Assembly: GCF_017654505.1 (NCBI RefSeq)
Contig: NC_054540.1
Span: forward strand, 38,332,017-38,396,016
Reading direction: 5' to 3'
DNA length: 64,000 nucleotides
Source of the DNA: Polyodon spathula
Taxonomy: Eukaryota; Chordata; Actinopteri; Acipenseriformes; Polyodontidae
In this document: positions 1 to 11,746 of the stretch, piece after piece
Layout of the letters: the number at the start of each line of letters is the position of its first letter
How positions within the stretch are numbered: position 1 is the first letter of the stretch
Notes under the pieces: model-generated
Databases searched by the model: none
What the model was told of the DNA's origin: nothing
Seen by the model: only the letters and a program-made list of their open reading frames with translations
Program-made: the position numbers and the translations under genes

Positions 1-694
1 TTATAATTACAGGTATAGTATTTTGATCCTATAGTAGTTTGTGTTACAGCACTAAGATTTAAAAGGTACAATTAAAATAGATACCGCAAACTTTTTCATT
101 AAAGATGAACGGTGGGGTTGAGTATTGGAGACGATATCACAAAGCAGAATCAATAAATAAAGATAGCTTTCGGAAATTCTTCTTTAAAGTCACTGAATCA
201 GTGAACAGTGTACGTTGTCATTCCGAGTCTGTGAAAGCAGTTCAGTCACCAGGCTCACAGAAGGACTTTAATACTGGAATAAAAGAAAGGTTGATAGCAT
301 ACATTTCATTTGCTGAGAGGGTCAGTGAACGAGAGGTAGGAGAGATAAATCAGGGGAATGAGAAATAGCTGTAGGGAGTGTAACAACACACAATAATATC
401 CTTCAAGGCAAAACAGACATGTACGTTTTTTCTCATTTTCTTATGCAACAGAAGCAGTCTGGGTAGGTAATCCGGCATTCCGGAAGACGTATGCTGCACT
501 CTTTCTTTCATAGCACCTTGGTGATACATTTCTGAAAGCATCTCAACTTGGCTTTCGCTCGGGGGCGGGCAAGTAATTAGTGTTGTGAGCCAGGAGCTAT
601 GTGACAGCCAGACTCAATCAGAACTTAAGTAATGCTACCTCGTGCTAGATGCTTTCAAAACTCTTGTACGCCATATCCTGGCACCTTCTGTGAA
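1..694. other. unassigned sequence
   Basis: I see no recognisable coding region, RNA gene or repeat family here. A short open frame near the start (105-368, plus) has no motif I recognise. Base composition is AT-rich like the rest of the intergenic sequence. Confidence 0.4.

Positions 695-745
<51 letters not shown>
695..745. repeat. (ATT)n microsatellite
   Basis: An uninterrupted run of ATT trinucleotides, about 17 units. Confidence 0.97.
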
Positions 746-982
746 GTCGCGCGCGACTAAGCAGCTAAATCCAACGAGGATTTTGAGCCAGAGAAAGCAA
801 CAAAACAGGCTGGAACTCTGATCGTCTGAAGTCAGCTGTTTTTATTTTTAAACTACCTTCGTTGGAATGTATCTCTCAGATTTCGCCTAAGGTAAATCCA
901 ATGATTTTATTTTATTTGAATGTTCATATTTCGGTATTCAAAAGTGTCAGTCTTGTGTCTGGGTCTTCTAGCTTCTGTCATA

Positions 983-1100
983 GGGGAGACTGGGGCTGGT
1001 TGTCACACTTTTTACTCTATTATTTTCCTCAATCTGGTGACATGCTGCGAGGTTCTGTTCCTCGTTATATTGAAGAATAACTCTTCACGTACAAATGTAT

Positions 1101-1169
<69 letters not shown>

Positions 1170-1992
1170 TCAGTATAACCTTATTCCAAATGTGATATTT
1201 AGACGGTTGAAAATGCATCGGTCACCTGTGACAACCTGCCCCGTACTGGGGTTCGTTTTCACACGATATGGGGTTGGTTGTCACAACATATGTTCTTGCT
1301 TTTACAGTAGACAATAATGCAAATTATTTTTTTTTTTAAATAGCATAAAGTTTCTACTGTGTACAATTACATACAAGTTGTATTTTTACTGTTTATGTGT
1401 ACATAAAAAATACAGACCTATATATATTTGAAATGTTGACCCATGCTACAAAATAATACCACAGCCTTCACAGATCTGGAGGACAAACAGTAAATAATTT
1501 AAAGTATTATATGGTGACATATCTCACATTTTGGTGTAAAAAAGTAGGAAAAAAAACAAAAAAAACATAAGACTTCTTCCTATATTATTTACATGTGACA
1601 AAATTATGTGACAACCTGCCCAAACCAGACTTTACAAGATAATTTAATTCTCTTAGGACTACTGGGAGAACATATTGGTTTTGCTTTTACTCCAAAAGTT
1701 AGCCAGTATCTGGTTCTATTTAACGTGGCCACCCGTTCAAACAAACTCCAATACTAATAAGAGTTATAATATAAATAACAAGATATGCATTTTTTATTTT
1801 GGGTATGAAAAAAAAAGAGAAATATGTGCTAACCTTTATGTTAGATGGAGTAGACCTCAAATTTAAAGATGGTTGACTTCCAGAGACTAGAACACACCTT
1901 TCAGTGTTCGTATCATCTGCTTGTGCCATCTAGTTTCATAGCTATGAGCACTGTGACAACCAACCTGTGTGACAAGCAACCCCGGTCTCCCC
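983..1992. mobile_element. non-autonomous DNA transposon with inverted ends and TA duplication
   Basis: The left end GGGGAGACTGGGGCTGGTTG and the reverse complement of the right end (GGGGAGACCGGGGTTGCTTG) match at most positions over about 26 bases, and both are flanked by TA (981-982 and 1993-1994). The interior has no transposase. The motif GGTTGTCAC or its complement occurs at 998-1006, 1228-1236, 1276-1284, 1608-1616 and 1953-1961, as expected for subterminal transposase-binding repeats. A (TTA)n array has expanded inside the element. A TA target points to a Tc1/mariner-type mobiliser but does not prove it. I cannot name the superfamily. Confidence 0.7.
1100..1170. repeat. (TTA)n microsatellite
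   Basis: TTA repeat with slight interruption at its left edge. It lies inside the TA-flanked non-autonomous transposon. Confidence 0.95.
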
Positions 1993-1993
1993 T

Positions 1994-2238
1994 ACCTTGT
2001 CAAGAACTGTGTTGTTATTTATTCATTTATTTTGTCTGGTCTGTACAAATTTTTTTTTAAAGCACCCGAATTATACTTAAAGTATGCTGTAATGATAAAA
2101 GAAATGTTCAATATCCTGATTTTTGGGGGGGAAGAGTACTTCCCATGTGCTTCGTGGTCAGATATTACCCCAGGTAGGCTAATCCATCTTACAATGGTCT
2201 ACTATACACAAGTGAAAACTATTGTAAATCACACATTA

Positions 2239-2288
<50 letters not shown>

Positions 2289-3073
2289 GACTTGCTATAT
2301 CTTTTGGAAAACAGAACTTAAGACTAAATTACAATATATGCCATAATGCATGGATGTATAACAGAAACGTGCATAACAGAAAACGCACACATTGGAAACA
2401 TGTTTTAACAGTATGTCGATATTGCATCAAACTACTATATGGTCATTAGTTGTTTGATCCTAAAACATGCATATATTACCTTAGGTTCCTGATATACATT
2501 GATTCCTCTTCATCAAAGCTTGCTTGATATATATTATATATCCATCTTTAATGTTAAAAGAAATGGCAAAACATGTTTGAGTGAGGAAAACAATGTTTGT
2601 GTTAAACCTCTGGTTAATGTCAGCACAGTTTGTAATTCATTCATTACAAACTACGTGTAAAACAAACTGTGTTGTCCTTTAACAATGTATTTTTTTAACA
2701 CAAGCCAAGTGGATTTAACCTGTTCTTTTTTTTAAGCTGAACTATAAATAAAATGATTAAGAGTTAAACACTGTATGCAACGGATTTTGAAGACACTATA
2801 TTTTACACAACTCCATCTTTTGTCCTTCCAAAATATATGCTCAAAAATTACAACAATAAGCACGCGGATGTGTTTGATATGTGCTGCATGTTATTTAAGT
2901 TATTTAAGCTTTATTCTATGAAATTAGTCGACAGGGTCGGGGATTAAGTCAAAGAAAGCACACTTAATTTACAACAAGCACACATATCCAGAATAAAATC
3001 AAAGTCCCACAAGTGGCCGGAACACATGTAGCACAAAATTAAGGACTTTGAAACATCAGTGAATTCACATGTT
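1994..3073. other. unassigned sequence with a CA array
   Basis: AT-rich sequence with no recognised gene. It contains the (CA)n array described separately. Confidence 0.4.
2242..2284. repeat. (CA)n microsatellite
   Basis: About 21 uninterrupted CA dinucleotides. Confidence 0.97.
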
Positions 3074-3566
3074 CTATATCTCTCGAGCCAAGCTGTAAAG
3101 CACTGTTAGAAGTGGAGTGAATGTGTAATGCTTGAGAGAAAAAAATGCACTCTGTAGAAAATGTTTGGCTATACTTATACTTAGCGGAGAGTGGAGGGGG
3201 ACGGGTGCAGAGAATAGGAGTGGTGGATTCCCAGTTCCTTTAGGGATTTCATACAATCCACTCCTATATTCAAAATTAAATGGGCAGTCTTGAACAGAGG
3301 TGACATTTATTATACCAAACAGTGACAGAACAAGAGCACAAAATGGAGCAGAATCAAACACATCACTATTGGGTAGCTTGGCCTTTTGCAGCATGCAGGG
3401 TCTGACCCAGTGTAGGCATGGAATAATGAGATTCTGTATTACACTCTGGTCCAGATGTTGCCATAGTTTGATTAGTTTTGACTGTAGTTCATTTACATTG
3501 GCGGGTAATGGTCGAGTTTTCCACAATTGTACATCAAGGTGCTCCCAGACATGTTCGATAGGGATC
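3074..3566 (-). pseudogene. Tc1-like transposase relic A, C-terminal part
   Basis: Read on the minus strand from 3566 this encodes PIEHVWEHLDVQLWKTRPLP, the third-acidic-residue region (NPIEHxW) of the Tc1/mariner DDE domain, followed by the usual C-terminal helix region. The rest of the gene (N-terminal helix-turn-helix and middle) lies at 6516-6920. The two halves are separated by the LTR-A insertion, which landed inside the motif: removing one copy of the 5-bp duplication restores frame continuity around it. The Asp and Asn expected before PIEH are replaced, and most of the DDE core is deleted, so the gene is dead. The left terminal repeat is not visible and the 3074 boundary is approximate. 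Confidence 0.85.
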
Positions 3567-4016
3567 TGTCACAAAGACGGCCGGAGTGGGTGGCGTCAGA
3601 CCACAGCCAGGAAATAAACAAGGAGAGAGGTGGAGTTTGGTGGAGCTGAGCGAATGGTTTTATTATTACCTCCATCTCCAATCCCATTCTCCACTCACTG
3701 AACACACAACCCCGAGTATGGTAAAACATGCTGCTTTTATGCAGCTGTACCGAGACTCGACTGCTAATCAATCATTCAACTGGAGTCGCGGTAAAACTGC
3801 ACGTGAATTAATAAAGTGCAATTCTCCATGCTCACATATTATTACTTTTTACTTGCACGTGAAGTGCTGTGCAATCCTTGTGCCTAAATACAAATATACA
3901 TTTTAAACACTCGTGTTACACAGACCCCTTTATATCCCGTGTACCGATGACTATGCACCAACATTAAAACACAACACATAACACAAAATATACACAGGGG
4001 TGGGCACTTTGCCACA
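3567..4016 (-). repeat. LTR-A 3' LTR
   Basis: This 450-bp copy starts TGTGGCAAAGTG and ends TTTGTGACA on the minus strand. Compared with the other LTR it lacks about 145 bases near plus position 3656 and keeps about 95 bases (around 3850-3945) that the partner lacks. A minus-strand AATAAA is present near 3660 as a possible polyadenylation signal. Confidence 0.9.
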
Positions 4017-4020
4017 TATA

Positions 4021-4041
4021 CCCCCCCCCCCCCCCCCCCCC
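4021..4041 (-). other. LTR-A polypurine tract
   Basis: Twenty-one consecutive C on the plus strand are a G run on the element strand. It sits four bases (TATA) before the 3' LTR, the normal place for the plus-strand primer of an LTR retroelement. Confidence 0.75.
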
Positions 4042-4062
4042 TTGTGCAAAGCACACATGGCC

Positions 4063-5904
4063 TCAATGGCCACCTCCCCCCTTATAATCCCAAAAGTCTC
4101 GCTCAAAGTCCTGGGCCAAGAACAGGGACTTTAAGGGGTTGATGGACGGAAATGTTGCCAGTAGCCAGGCTGCTACTGGCCATGCTGTCAGCAGACATGC
4201 TGACAGTGGAGCGAATTTCTCCTTTCGCTGTAACACTTGCTCCTTCAGCCGGGGCAAGTCCAGCAGCAGAAAAGCTGCTGGGGTTGGTGGTCTCCGGACC
4301 TCCCCCAAGATCTCCTGCAGCGAAATTGCTGCAGGGAAGGGTGGTCTCCTGACCTCTCCCCCATTTTTCATAGCCAGCAGCTCCCTCTGGTGGGGCTCCG
4401 GCCACACTGACCTCTGTGGCCAAGCAGAGCTGACTGCAACCCCTGGCGAAGCAGTTCTAGCGACCCCAGGCGATGCAGAGTGGCTGGCAACCCCAGGCGA
4501 TGTGGAGCGGCTGGCAACCCCAGGCGATGCAGAGCAACAGGCAACCCCAGGCGATGCGGAGCAACAGGCAACCCCAGGCGATGCCACGCAGGCATCCTTG
4601 GGCGAAGCTAGACAGGTATCCTTGGGCAAAGCGAGACAGGCATCCTTGGGTGAAGCGAGGCAGGGAGTCAGGACAAGCTGGGGTGCAGTCATTGGCCCTC
4701 TTCTCGGCCACTGCGGCCAGGCGGTTCTTCCCCGTGCTTCCCTCAGCAGCCTATGCAAGGGCTGCTGAGGACTGCCAGCATCTATTCCTGGTCCTTCTGG
4801 TGCAGGGAGAGGCAGCTCCTGCTCCTCTCCCCCTGATGGTGATGGAGGCAGAGGCAACTCCAGTTCCTCTCCTCATGATTGTGGGGGAAGTAATACCAAC
4901 AGGCATTCATCCTCTGCTGGTGGAAAGGGACCCAGCAGGCATTCAGCCTCTGCTGGTGGGGGAAGTGATACCAGCAGGCATTCATCCTCTGCTGGTGGGA
5001 AGTGATACCAGCAGGCATTCATCCTCTACTGGTGGAAAGGGGCCCAGCAGGCATTCACCCTCTGCTGGTGGACAGGGACCCAGCAGGCATTCACCCTCTG
5101 CTGGTGGACTTGGCAGAGGCAGAAGCAGCTCCTGCTGCTCTGCTCTTGCCAGTGGAGATGGCAGAGGCGTCTAGTCTCCTGCCGGTGAAGGTGGCAGAGT
5201 CCGAGGCAGCTCCTGCTGTCCTGCTCCTGCTGATGGTGTGTAGTCTCCTGGCGGCAGAGGTGGTAACAGCGTGTAGTCTACCCTTGTTACAGGGTACTGG
5301 TGCGTCTCTCCCTCCTGACCTTGAGACAACGGTGGAGACGGCAGCAACGGCTCCTCTCCCTCTGGCGCTGGAGAAGGCTCATCTCCCTCTGGCTCTGGAT
5401 GCAAAACCAGCAGGCATTCTTCCTCTGTTGATGGAGACTTGGGCTGTGGACACTCTGCCTTCCTCTTCCCCTTTCCCCTTCTCTGCTTCATCCTCACCTT
5501 CCTTTCCTGGGCCAGTTCCTCCTCTCCCTCTTGGTAGGGGCCAGGTGCCCGAACTCCCCACAGGCAAGGCAAATCCTGGCAGCCATCTCTCCAGCTCCAG
5601 CCTTCCATTTCTTTATTATTATTTTTTTTGTTGTTGTTTTTGGGTTTTTTTTGTTTTTAAACCAGAAACTGTGGTCAGAGGAGGCAGAGGCAGCTCCTGG
5701 CGGTGGACTGGTCTCATGGTGAAGCTACTCCTCCGCATCCTCCACCTTTCCCTGATCGAGGGCCTTCAAAAAGAGAGGGTCTTCATAGGGGCAAACTTCC
5801 CAGAGGTGCCCATACTCCATGCAGGAGGCACAACATGGAGCCCATCCTTCCGTCAACTCCTCCTGGCGATTATGCCATGGCTGCCATTCTTCTTCCCATC
5901 CCAT
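4063..5904 (-). pseudogene. LTR-A gag-like frame: zinc knuckles plus proline-rich repeats
   Basis: The first ATG after the primer site is at 5904. The product begins with a Trp/Glu-rich stretch, then CASCMEYGHLWEVC, a perfect CCHC knuckle (C-x2-C-x4-H-x4-C). Further on, in a shifted frame near 5555, CLACGEFGHLAPT looks like a second knuckle whose last Cys is replaced by Thr. A basic Lys/Arg-rich segment follows, then a long Pro/Glu/Leu-rich region of repeated units related to PPPPAEGECLL and QELPLPPPPPG. A C-terminal part is rich in SPGVA and SPKDACLA repeats (about 4430-4660). Stops and frame changes near 5720 and 5170 break the frame in this copy. CCHC knuckles in gag bind the element RNA. 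The function of the proline-rich tail is unknown. The plus strand also stays open through the repeats, but only the minus frame shows the knuckles and fits the LTR polarity. Confidence 0.75.
4880..5118 (-). repeat. tandem coding repeat in LTR-A
   Basis: Six or more units of about 36-42 bases, each containing the plus-strand core CTCTGCTGGTGG and a spacer near AGCAGGCATTCA. They encode the repeated PPPAEGECLL-like peptide on the minus strand. Confidence 0.8.
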
Positions 5905-5980
5905 TTTTTTTTTTTTCTTTTTAATGAATTTTCCACCTGCAGTATCCCTGGTCTGACGCTTGAAGGCGCTGTTGTCTCGG

Positions 5981-5991
5981 TTCTGACACCA
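5981..5991 (-). promoter_or_regulatory. LTR-A primer binding site (tRNA-Leu type)
   Basis: On the element strand TGGTGTCAGAA begins two bases after the 5' LTR end TGTGACA. It complements the CCA-tailed 3' end of a tRNA-Leu over 11 bases and then diverges. Confidence 0.65.
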
Positions 5992-5993
5992 CG

Positions 5994-6515
5994 TGTCACA
6001 AAGACCGGAGTGGGTGGCGTCAGACCAGAGCCAGGAACTAAACAACGAGAGAGGTGGAGTTTGGTGGAGCTGAGCTAATGGTTTCGCTCAGCATTTGATA
6101 AATAAACAGAACAGAAAATAAAAAGGTTGTAACAAACAAAAATACAGGACACGGCACATTTGCCAAAACAAGAGAGACAAAAAAAACGTACTATACAGAC
6201 TAACATGGTGAGCTGATTTAACGATTATTATTATTATTCTTATTCTTATTATTACCTCTGTCTCCAATCCCATTCTCCACTCACAGAACACACAACCCCG
6301 TGTATGTGAAAACATGTTGCTTTTATGCAGCTGTACCGAGACTCGACTGCTAATCAATCATTCAATTGGAGTTGCGGTACAACTGCACGTGAATTAATAA
6401 AGTGCAATTCCCGTGCTCACATATTATTACTTTTCCCATGTACTGATGACTATACACCAACATTAAAACACAACACATAACACAAAATATACACAGGGGC
6501 GGGCACTTTGCCACA
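5994..6515 (-). repeat. LTR-A 5' LTR
   Basis: This 522-bp copy is followed on its right by GGATC, matching the left flank of the element. It carries an AT-rich segment (about 6085-6230) missing from the partner LTR and lacks the segment partnering 3850-3945. Confidence 0.9.
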
Positions 6516-6920
6516 GGATCATATAGGGACTCTGGGGAGTCCAGGGAAGAAGCTACAACCCCTGTTGACTCGTCCAGGTGGCGCCCAGCTGGTGCAATGT
6601 AAACTGCAAAACCCCTTGGTGAAACAATGGCATAAGACGGTAAAGTGACCGATTGAGACATCCTTACTGTATCAAATCGCATGAGACCAGTCCTGGATTT
6701 GTCAATTACAGGTGATTTTTCTCTGTACTTGTTGATTATGCTTTGGATACCACACCTTGAAAATCGAGTGATACAAGCTATTTCACTCAATGTTTTTCCT
6801 TCTTTATGCAAGTCAAGGTTATTAAAATAGTAGAAAACACTAGTGGAGGCTTTGAGTAAATTGTTGATGCTCATAATGTATCAGAGTAGAAAAATCCAAC
6901 ATGTCTAAGACTTTTGCATA
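6516..6920 (-). pseudogene. Tc1-like transposase relic A, N-terminal part and right terminus
   Basis: On the minus strand LHKEGKTLSEIACITRFSR followed by an IINKYREK helix is the N-terminal helix-turn-helix of Tc1-type transposases. Sequence nearer 6520 reads into WTPQSP, just before the PIEHVW motif found at 3566. The middle of the gene is deleted. The outer end (about 6895-6920), reading GTGCTATGCAAAAGTCTTAG on the minus strand, resembles the fragment at 9289. Confidence 0.8.
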
Positions 6921-6934
6921 GCACTGTGTGTGTG

Positions 6935-8434
<1,500 letters not shown>

Positions 8435-8512
<78 letters not shown>
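8435..8512. repeat. (GT)n(AT)n microsatellite
   Basis: About 34 GT dinucleotides followed by a short AT run, immediately outside Tc1-like element B. Confidence 0.97.
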
Positions 8513-9288
8513 CATATGTTGTAATAGTACGTTATTAAGACTTGTTTTAAAAAATTCGGTATTTAGCACACACTGTCATGGAACTGACTGTGCCTTCTAT
8601 TACTGGTTAATTTCAAATGGATCCTGACAAGTATTTTTGATTCCACTGCTGAAAATTCTTGCTAGTGCTGGTGAGTCGGTTAACTTGAAAATCTGAAAGT
8701 ATTTACTGATTTCCCTCCCTTAGGATGTATGTAATAAAAGTTTTATAGCAATCTAATTCATTTTGGAGTGTTAGACAACAGTTGTTTCAAATGACAGTAA
8801 AGGGACTTTAAATGTATCAGTTTATTTGTCTGAAACCTGTTTACACAGCTCCTCTACCATAAATAAATCTCTTAAACCAGCAAACTGCCAGCTCCAATCA
8901 ATTGACCAATGCTTGAATTTCCTATATGCTATGTAAAAGTTGCATCTCCGTGTTTAAAGTTACAGTCACAACGTGGTGACAGTAGTTGCTACAGGTGTGT
9001 TTACAATGACTACCAGCACCCAAAATGGAATATTCTTTTTCTAGACCATCATCGTACTGTAGTTTTCTATATTTTGGAAATGTGTATTCCATGTGTGAAA
9101 TGCTTGGAGGGGGTAGGCCAGTACCAGTTTAGTACGATTAACATTGTTCCATGGGTCAAAATGCCACAGATTAAAGAACTGTCATATTACTGAGACAGAA
9201 ATACACTTTCTCGTCTTTTGTAAGCCTGTTGCAAATCTTGTTTTAAAAAATGCTTTGAGTATATATATATATATACACACACACACAG
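8513..9288. other. unassigned sequence
   Basis: Nothing recognised. A short (AT)n(CA)n tract at 9260-9288 leads into the next Tc1-like fragment. Confidence 0.4.
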
Positions 9289-9480
9289 CTGTGCAAAAGT
9301 CTTAGACATGTTGCATTTTTTTACTGTGATGTATTATGAGCATCAACAATTTATTAAAAGTCTCCACTAGTGTTTCTACTATTATAACAACATTGAATTG
9401 CATAAAGAAAGAAATCATTGAATGAAATAGTTTGCATCACTCAATTTGCAGAGCTGAAGACATGCATACAACAGTCACAA
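9289..9480 (+). mobile_element. Tc1-like transposon fragment (5' end)
   Basis: The start, CAGCTGTGCAAAAGTCTTAG, and the next 130 bases match the reverse complement of the right end of relic A (6785-6920), including the start of the helix-turn-helix region. The right limit is approximate. No catalytic domain follows. Confidence 0.7.
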
Positions 9481-10628
9481 AGCGGTTACAAATAAAAGTA
9501 AAGAGATTGAACCTTGATTACAAATACACACACAAAAACAAAACTCGAGTTTGTCTTGAGTCAAATGTTCTCATCTTCTCAGTTACATGACAGAAGCCCA
9601 AAGAAAAGAATGCTTTTAGTCTTCCATTAGCATTTTACAAAGTGATAGAGGATTATTTTGCAAAAACAACTTCACACTTCTGTCTGCCTGCTCACATCTC
9701 ACAAGTTATACCACTAATAAACATCCCCTCCATATTATTGTATAACCTTAGTCCCATCCATAACCTTAACCTACAGTAATCATTGTTAACAGTTATTACA
9801 GGGCAACTGGAAAATGTAGTTGTGTATATAATTACTTATGCAATAATTGCTTTAATTTGCACAGCAGTGGTAGCAGTACCTTTTTTTGCAAAAACATTAT
9901 TACAGGATTTTTTTCTATAGACATTTTTACTCACTGATATATTGAATTTAAATGCCACATCTCATTTAAGAATGGGTCACAGTAGCTGGTATAAAGAATC
10001 ACTTTTTCATACAATCTTACGTAACACAAAAAATACACACCAGACATACTGTAATGCAGCCTCAAAAATGCAAAGATTGCAACACATTCAACACACAAAC
10101 CCAGAGAGGTTTGGTAAAGCATATTAACAAGCATTTCAAACCATGGTAAACTAATTGTATAACTAATGTAGTAAACTTTTCTAAGTGTAGTTACTTTGTC
10201 TATTAGTAATATAAGCATTGATGCATTAAAAACAAAATAAAATAAAATAATACATTTGTTTAAATGTTTGATCAACAACGCTGTGAGTGACACATTGATT
10301 CTGGTGCTCCTGTAACCCCTCTGGAACCCCAGTGATATCTAGCACACAAAAAACGAGTCAAAGTGGCAGATCACTAGAGGATGTTGGTTGGCTATATGTT
10401 AAAAATGATTGCGGATACTATGACTCAATTGAGTTTACCTTCACGAGAAAAGCAACAAAAGCACAAAGAAAAAAAAAAACCTGTCACCATCAATAATTCA
10501 AAAAGACATGATAACGGAAACTAAAATTTTCTATGTTAAAAAAAGAGATACTTTTATAAAAATATTGCAAATTAAAAATATACTAAAGATAACTCAAAGC
10601 ATACATGCATTCTATATACTGTAGGTAT
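9481..10628. other. unassigned sequence
   Basis: AT-rich with no recognised gene or repeat family. Short A runs are present. Confidence 0.4.
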
Positions 10629-11360
10629 TTAAGTAAATACTACCAGCGAAGCGGGACCCTCGGCAACCCTAGGGGATAAAAGGGAGACACAAGCAGCCCC
10701 AGGCAATGCTGAGCGACAGGCAGGGGCTCCTCCCCTTCTGGCGGCAGTGGGGAAACCAGCAGGCATGCTCCCTCTGCTGGTGGAGGTGGGAGAGGAATGT
10801 CGTCCTCCCACGTTGGTGGAGGCGGAATCAGCAGGTATTCTCCCTCTGCTGGCGGAGGCTGGAGCGGCACACAGTACTCCCATGGAGGTGGAAGAGGAAC
10901 CAGCAGGTATTCTCCCTCTGCTGGTGGAGGTGGGAGTGACAAGCAGTCCTCCCATTGAGGTGGAACCAGCAGGTATTCTTCCTCTGCTGGTGGAGGTGGA
11001 ACCAGCAGGTGTTCTCCCTCTGCTGGTGGGTACCTGGGTTGTGGACGTTCGGCCTTCCCCTTCTTGGGCTGTGGACGCACCATCTCCCCCCTCTTGGGCT
11101 GTGGACATACCATCTCCCCCTTCTGGGGCTGTGGACACACCGTCTCCCCCCTCTTGGGCTGTGGACACACCATCTCCCACCTCTTGGGCTGTGGATGCAC
11201 CGTCTCCTCCCACTCGGTCACAGAACGTTTGGCCTCCTCTCACTCAGGAACAGGACATTCGTGCTCCTCCCAGTCGGGCTCAGGACATTCAGGCTCCTCC
11301 CACTCGGGTGCAGGACGTTCGGGCTCCTCCCCTCTTGGTGGAGGTTGCAGAACCAGAAGG
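10629..11360 (-). pseudogene. proline-rich repeat frame related to LTR-A
   Basis: This GC-rich island lies in AT-rich surroundings. On the minus strand it encodes an acidic start with WEEPEC-type units, then repeated VCPQPKRGEM units, then PPPPAEGEYLLVPPP units like those of LTR-A. A stop near 11243 separates the first block from the rest. Here units of 36-60 bases show both a WEExxxP and a PPPPAEGEYLL type. I see no LTRs, primer site or knuckle at its edges. It may be an older relative of LTR-A stripped of its ends, or a separate source of the same repeat domain. Confidence 0.6.
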
Positions 11361-11592
11361 TATTCTTCTTCTTCGATTGAATTTGGCTGTAATCTGATAA
11401 ATTCTCGATTTTATTCAAGTATAATCTTATGTACTGAGATTATTGCACAATTAAGTAGATTGTTTTTGCACACTGTTGCAAGCTTTATTTCAATCATTAT
11501 ATTGATGACGAAATTGTTACATTTAGGAGACACTATAAAGTACCAAGAAGTCTAAATATGGGCACAACAAAGTTTAATATACAGTATGGTGT

Positions 11593-11746
11593 ATACGCAT
11601 TACACAATCAGGGTGTCTAGTGTAAAGTGTATTGTGTAAACACACTACACAATCAGGTGTCTAGTGTAAAGTGTATTGTGTAAACACACTACACAATCAG
11701 GTGTCTAGTGTAAAGTGTATTGTGTATACACACTACAGACAGGATG
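11593..11746. repeat. 44-bp minisatellite
   Basis: GTGTCTAGTGTAAAGTGTAT recurs at 11613, 11657 and 11701, an exact 44-base period, for about three to three and a half copies. Each unit contains ATTGTGTA and TACACAAT, which can pair as an 8-bp stem. Confidence 0.95.

Larger units (their letters stand above)
3567..6515 (-). mobile_element. LTR-A: complete non-autonomous LTR retrotransposon with proline-rich gag-like frame
   Basis: Two direct repeats (3567-4016 and 5994-6515) have TG...CA ends on the minus strand, starting TGTGGCAAAGTGCCC. The element is flanked on both sides by GGATC (3562-3566 and 6516-6520), a perfect 5-bp target duplication. A primer site matching tRNA-Leu lies 2 bases inside the 5' LTR, and a long G run serves as polypurine tract 4 bases before the 3' LTR. 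The 2-kb interior encodes only a zinc-knuckle and proline-rich frame. No protease, reverse transcriptase, RNase H or integrase motif is present. It therefore needs enzymes in trans. It inserted into Tc1-like relic A. A second internal copy lies at 55697-57178 and an LTR fragment at 14446-14745. Confidence 0.92.

Noticed and set aside
5002..6078. Long plus-strand open frame through the LTR-A interior
   Set aside because: It is the antisense of the GC-rich coding repeats. The knuckles, LTR polarity, primer site and polypurine tract all place the gene on the minus strand.
10747..11397. Plus-strand open frame with Pro/Leu-rich repeats
   Set aside because: The PPPPAEGEYLL units shared with LTR-A are on the minus strand; the plus frame is open only because the repeats lack stops.
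11593..11746. CRISPR-like repeat array
   Set aside because: The 44-bp units are directly adjacent with no unique spacers, and the genome is eukaryotic.
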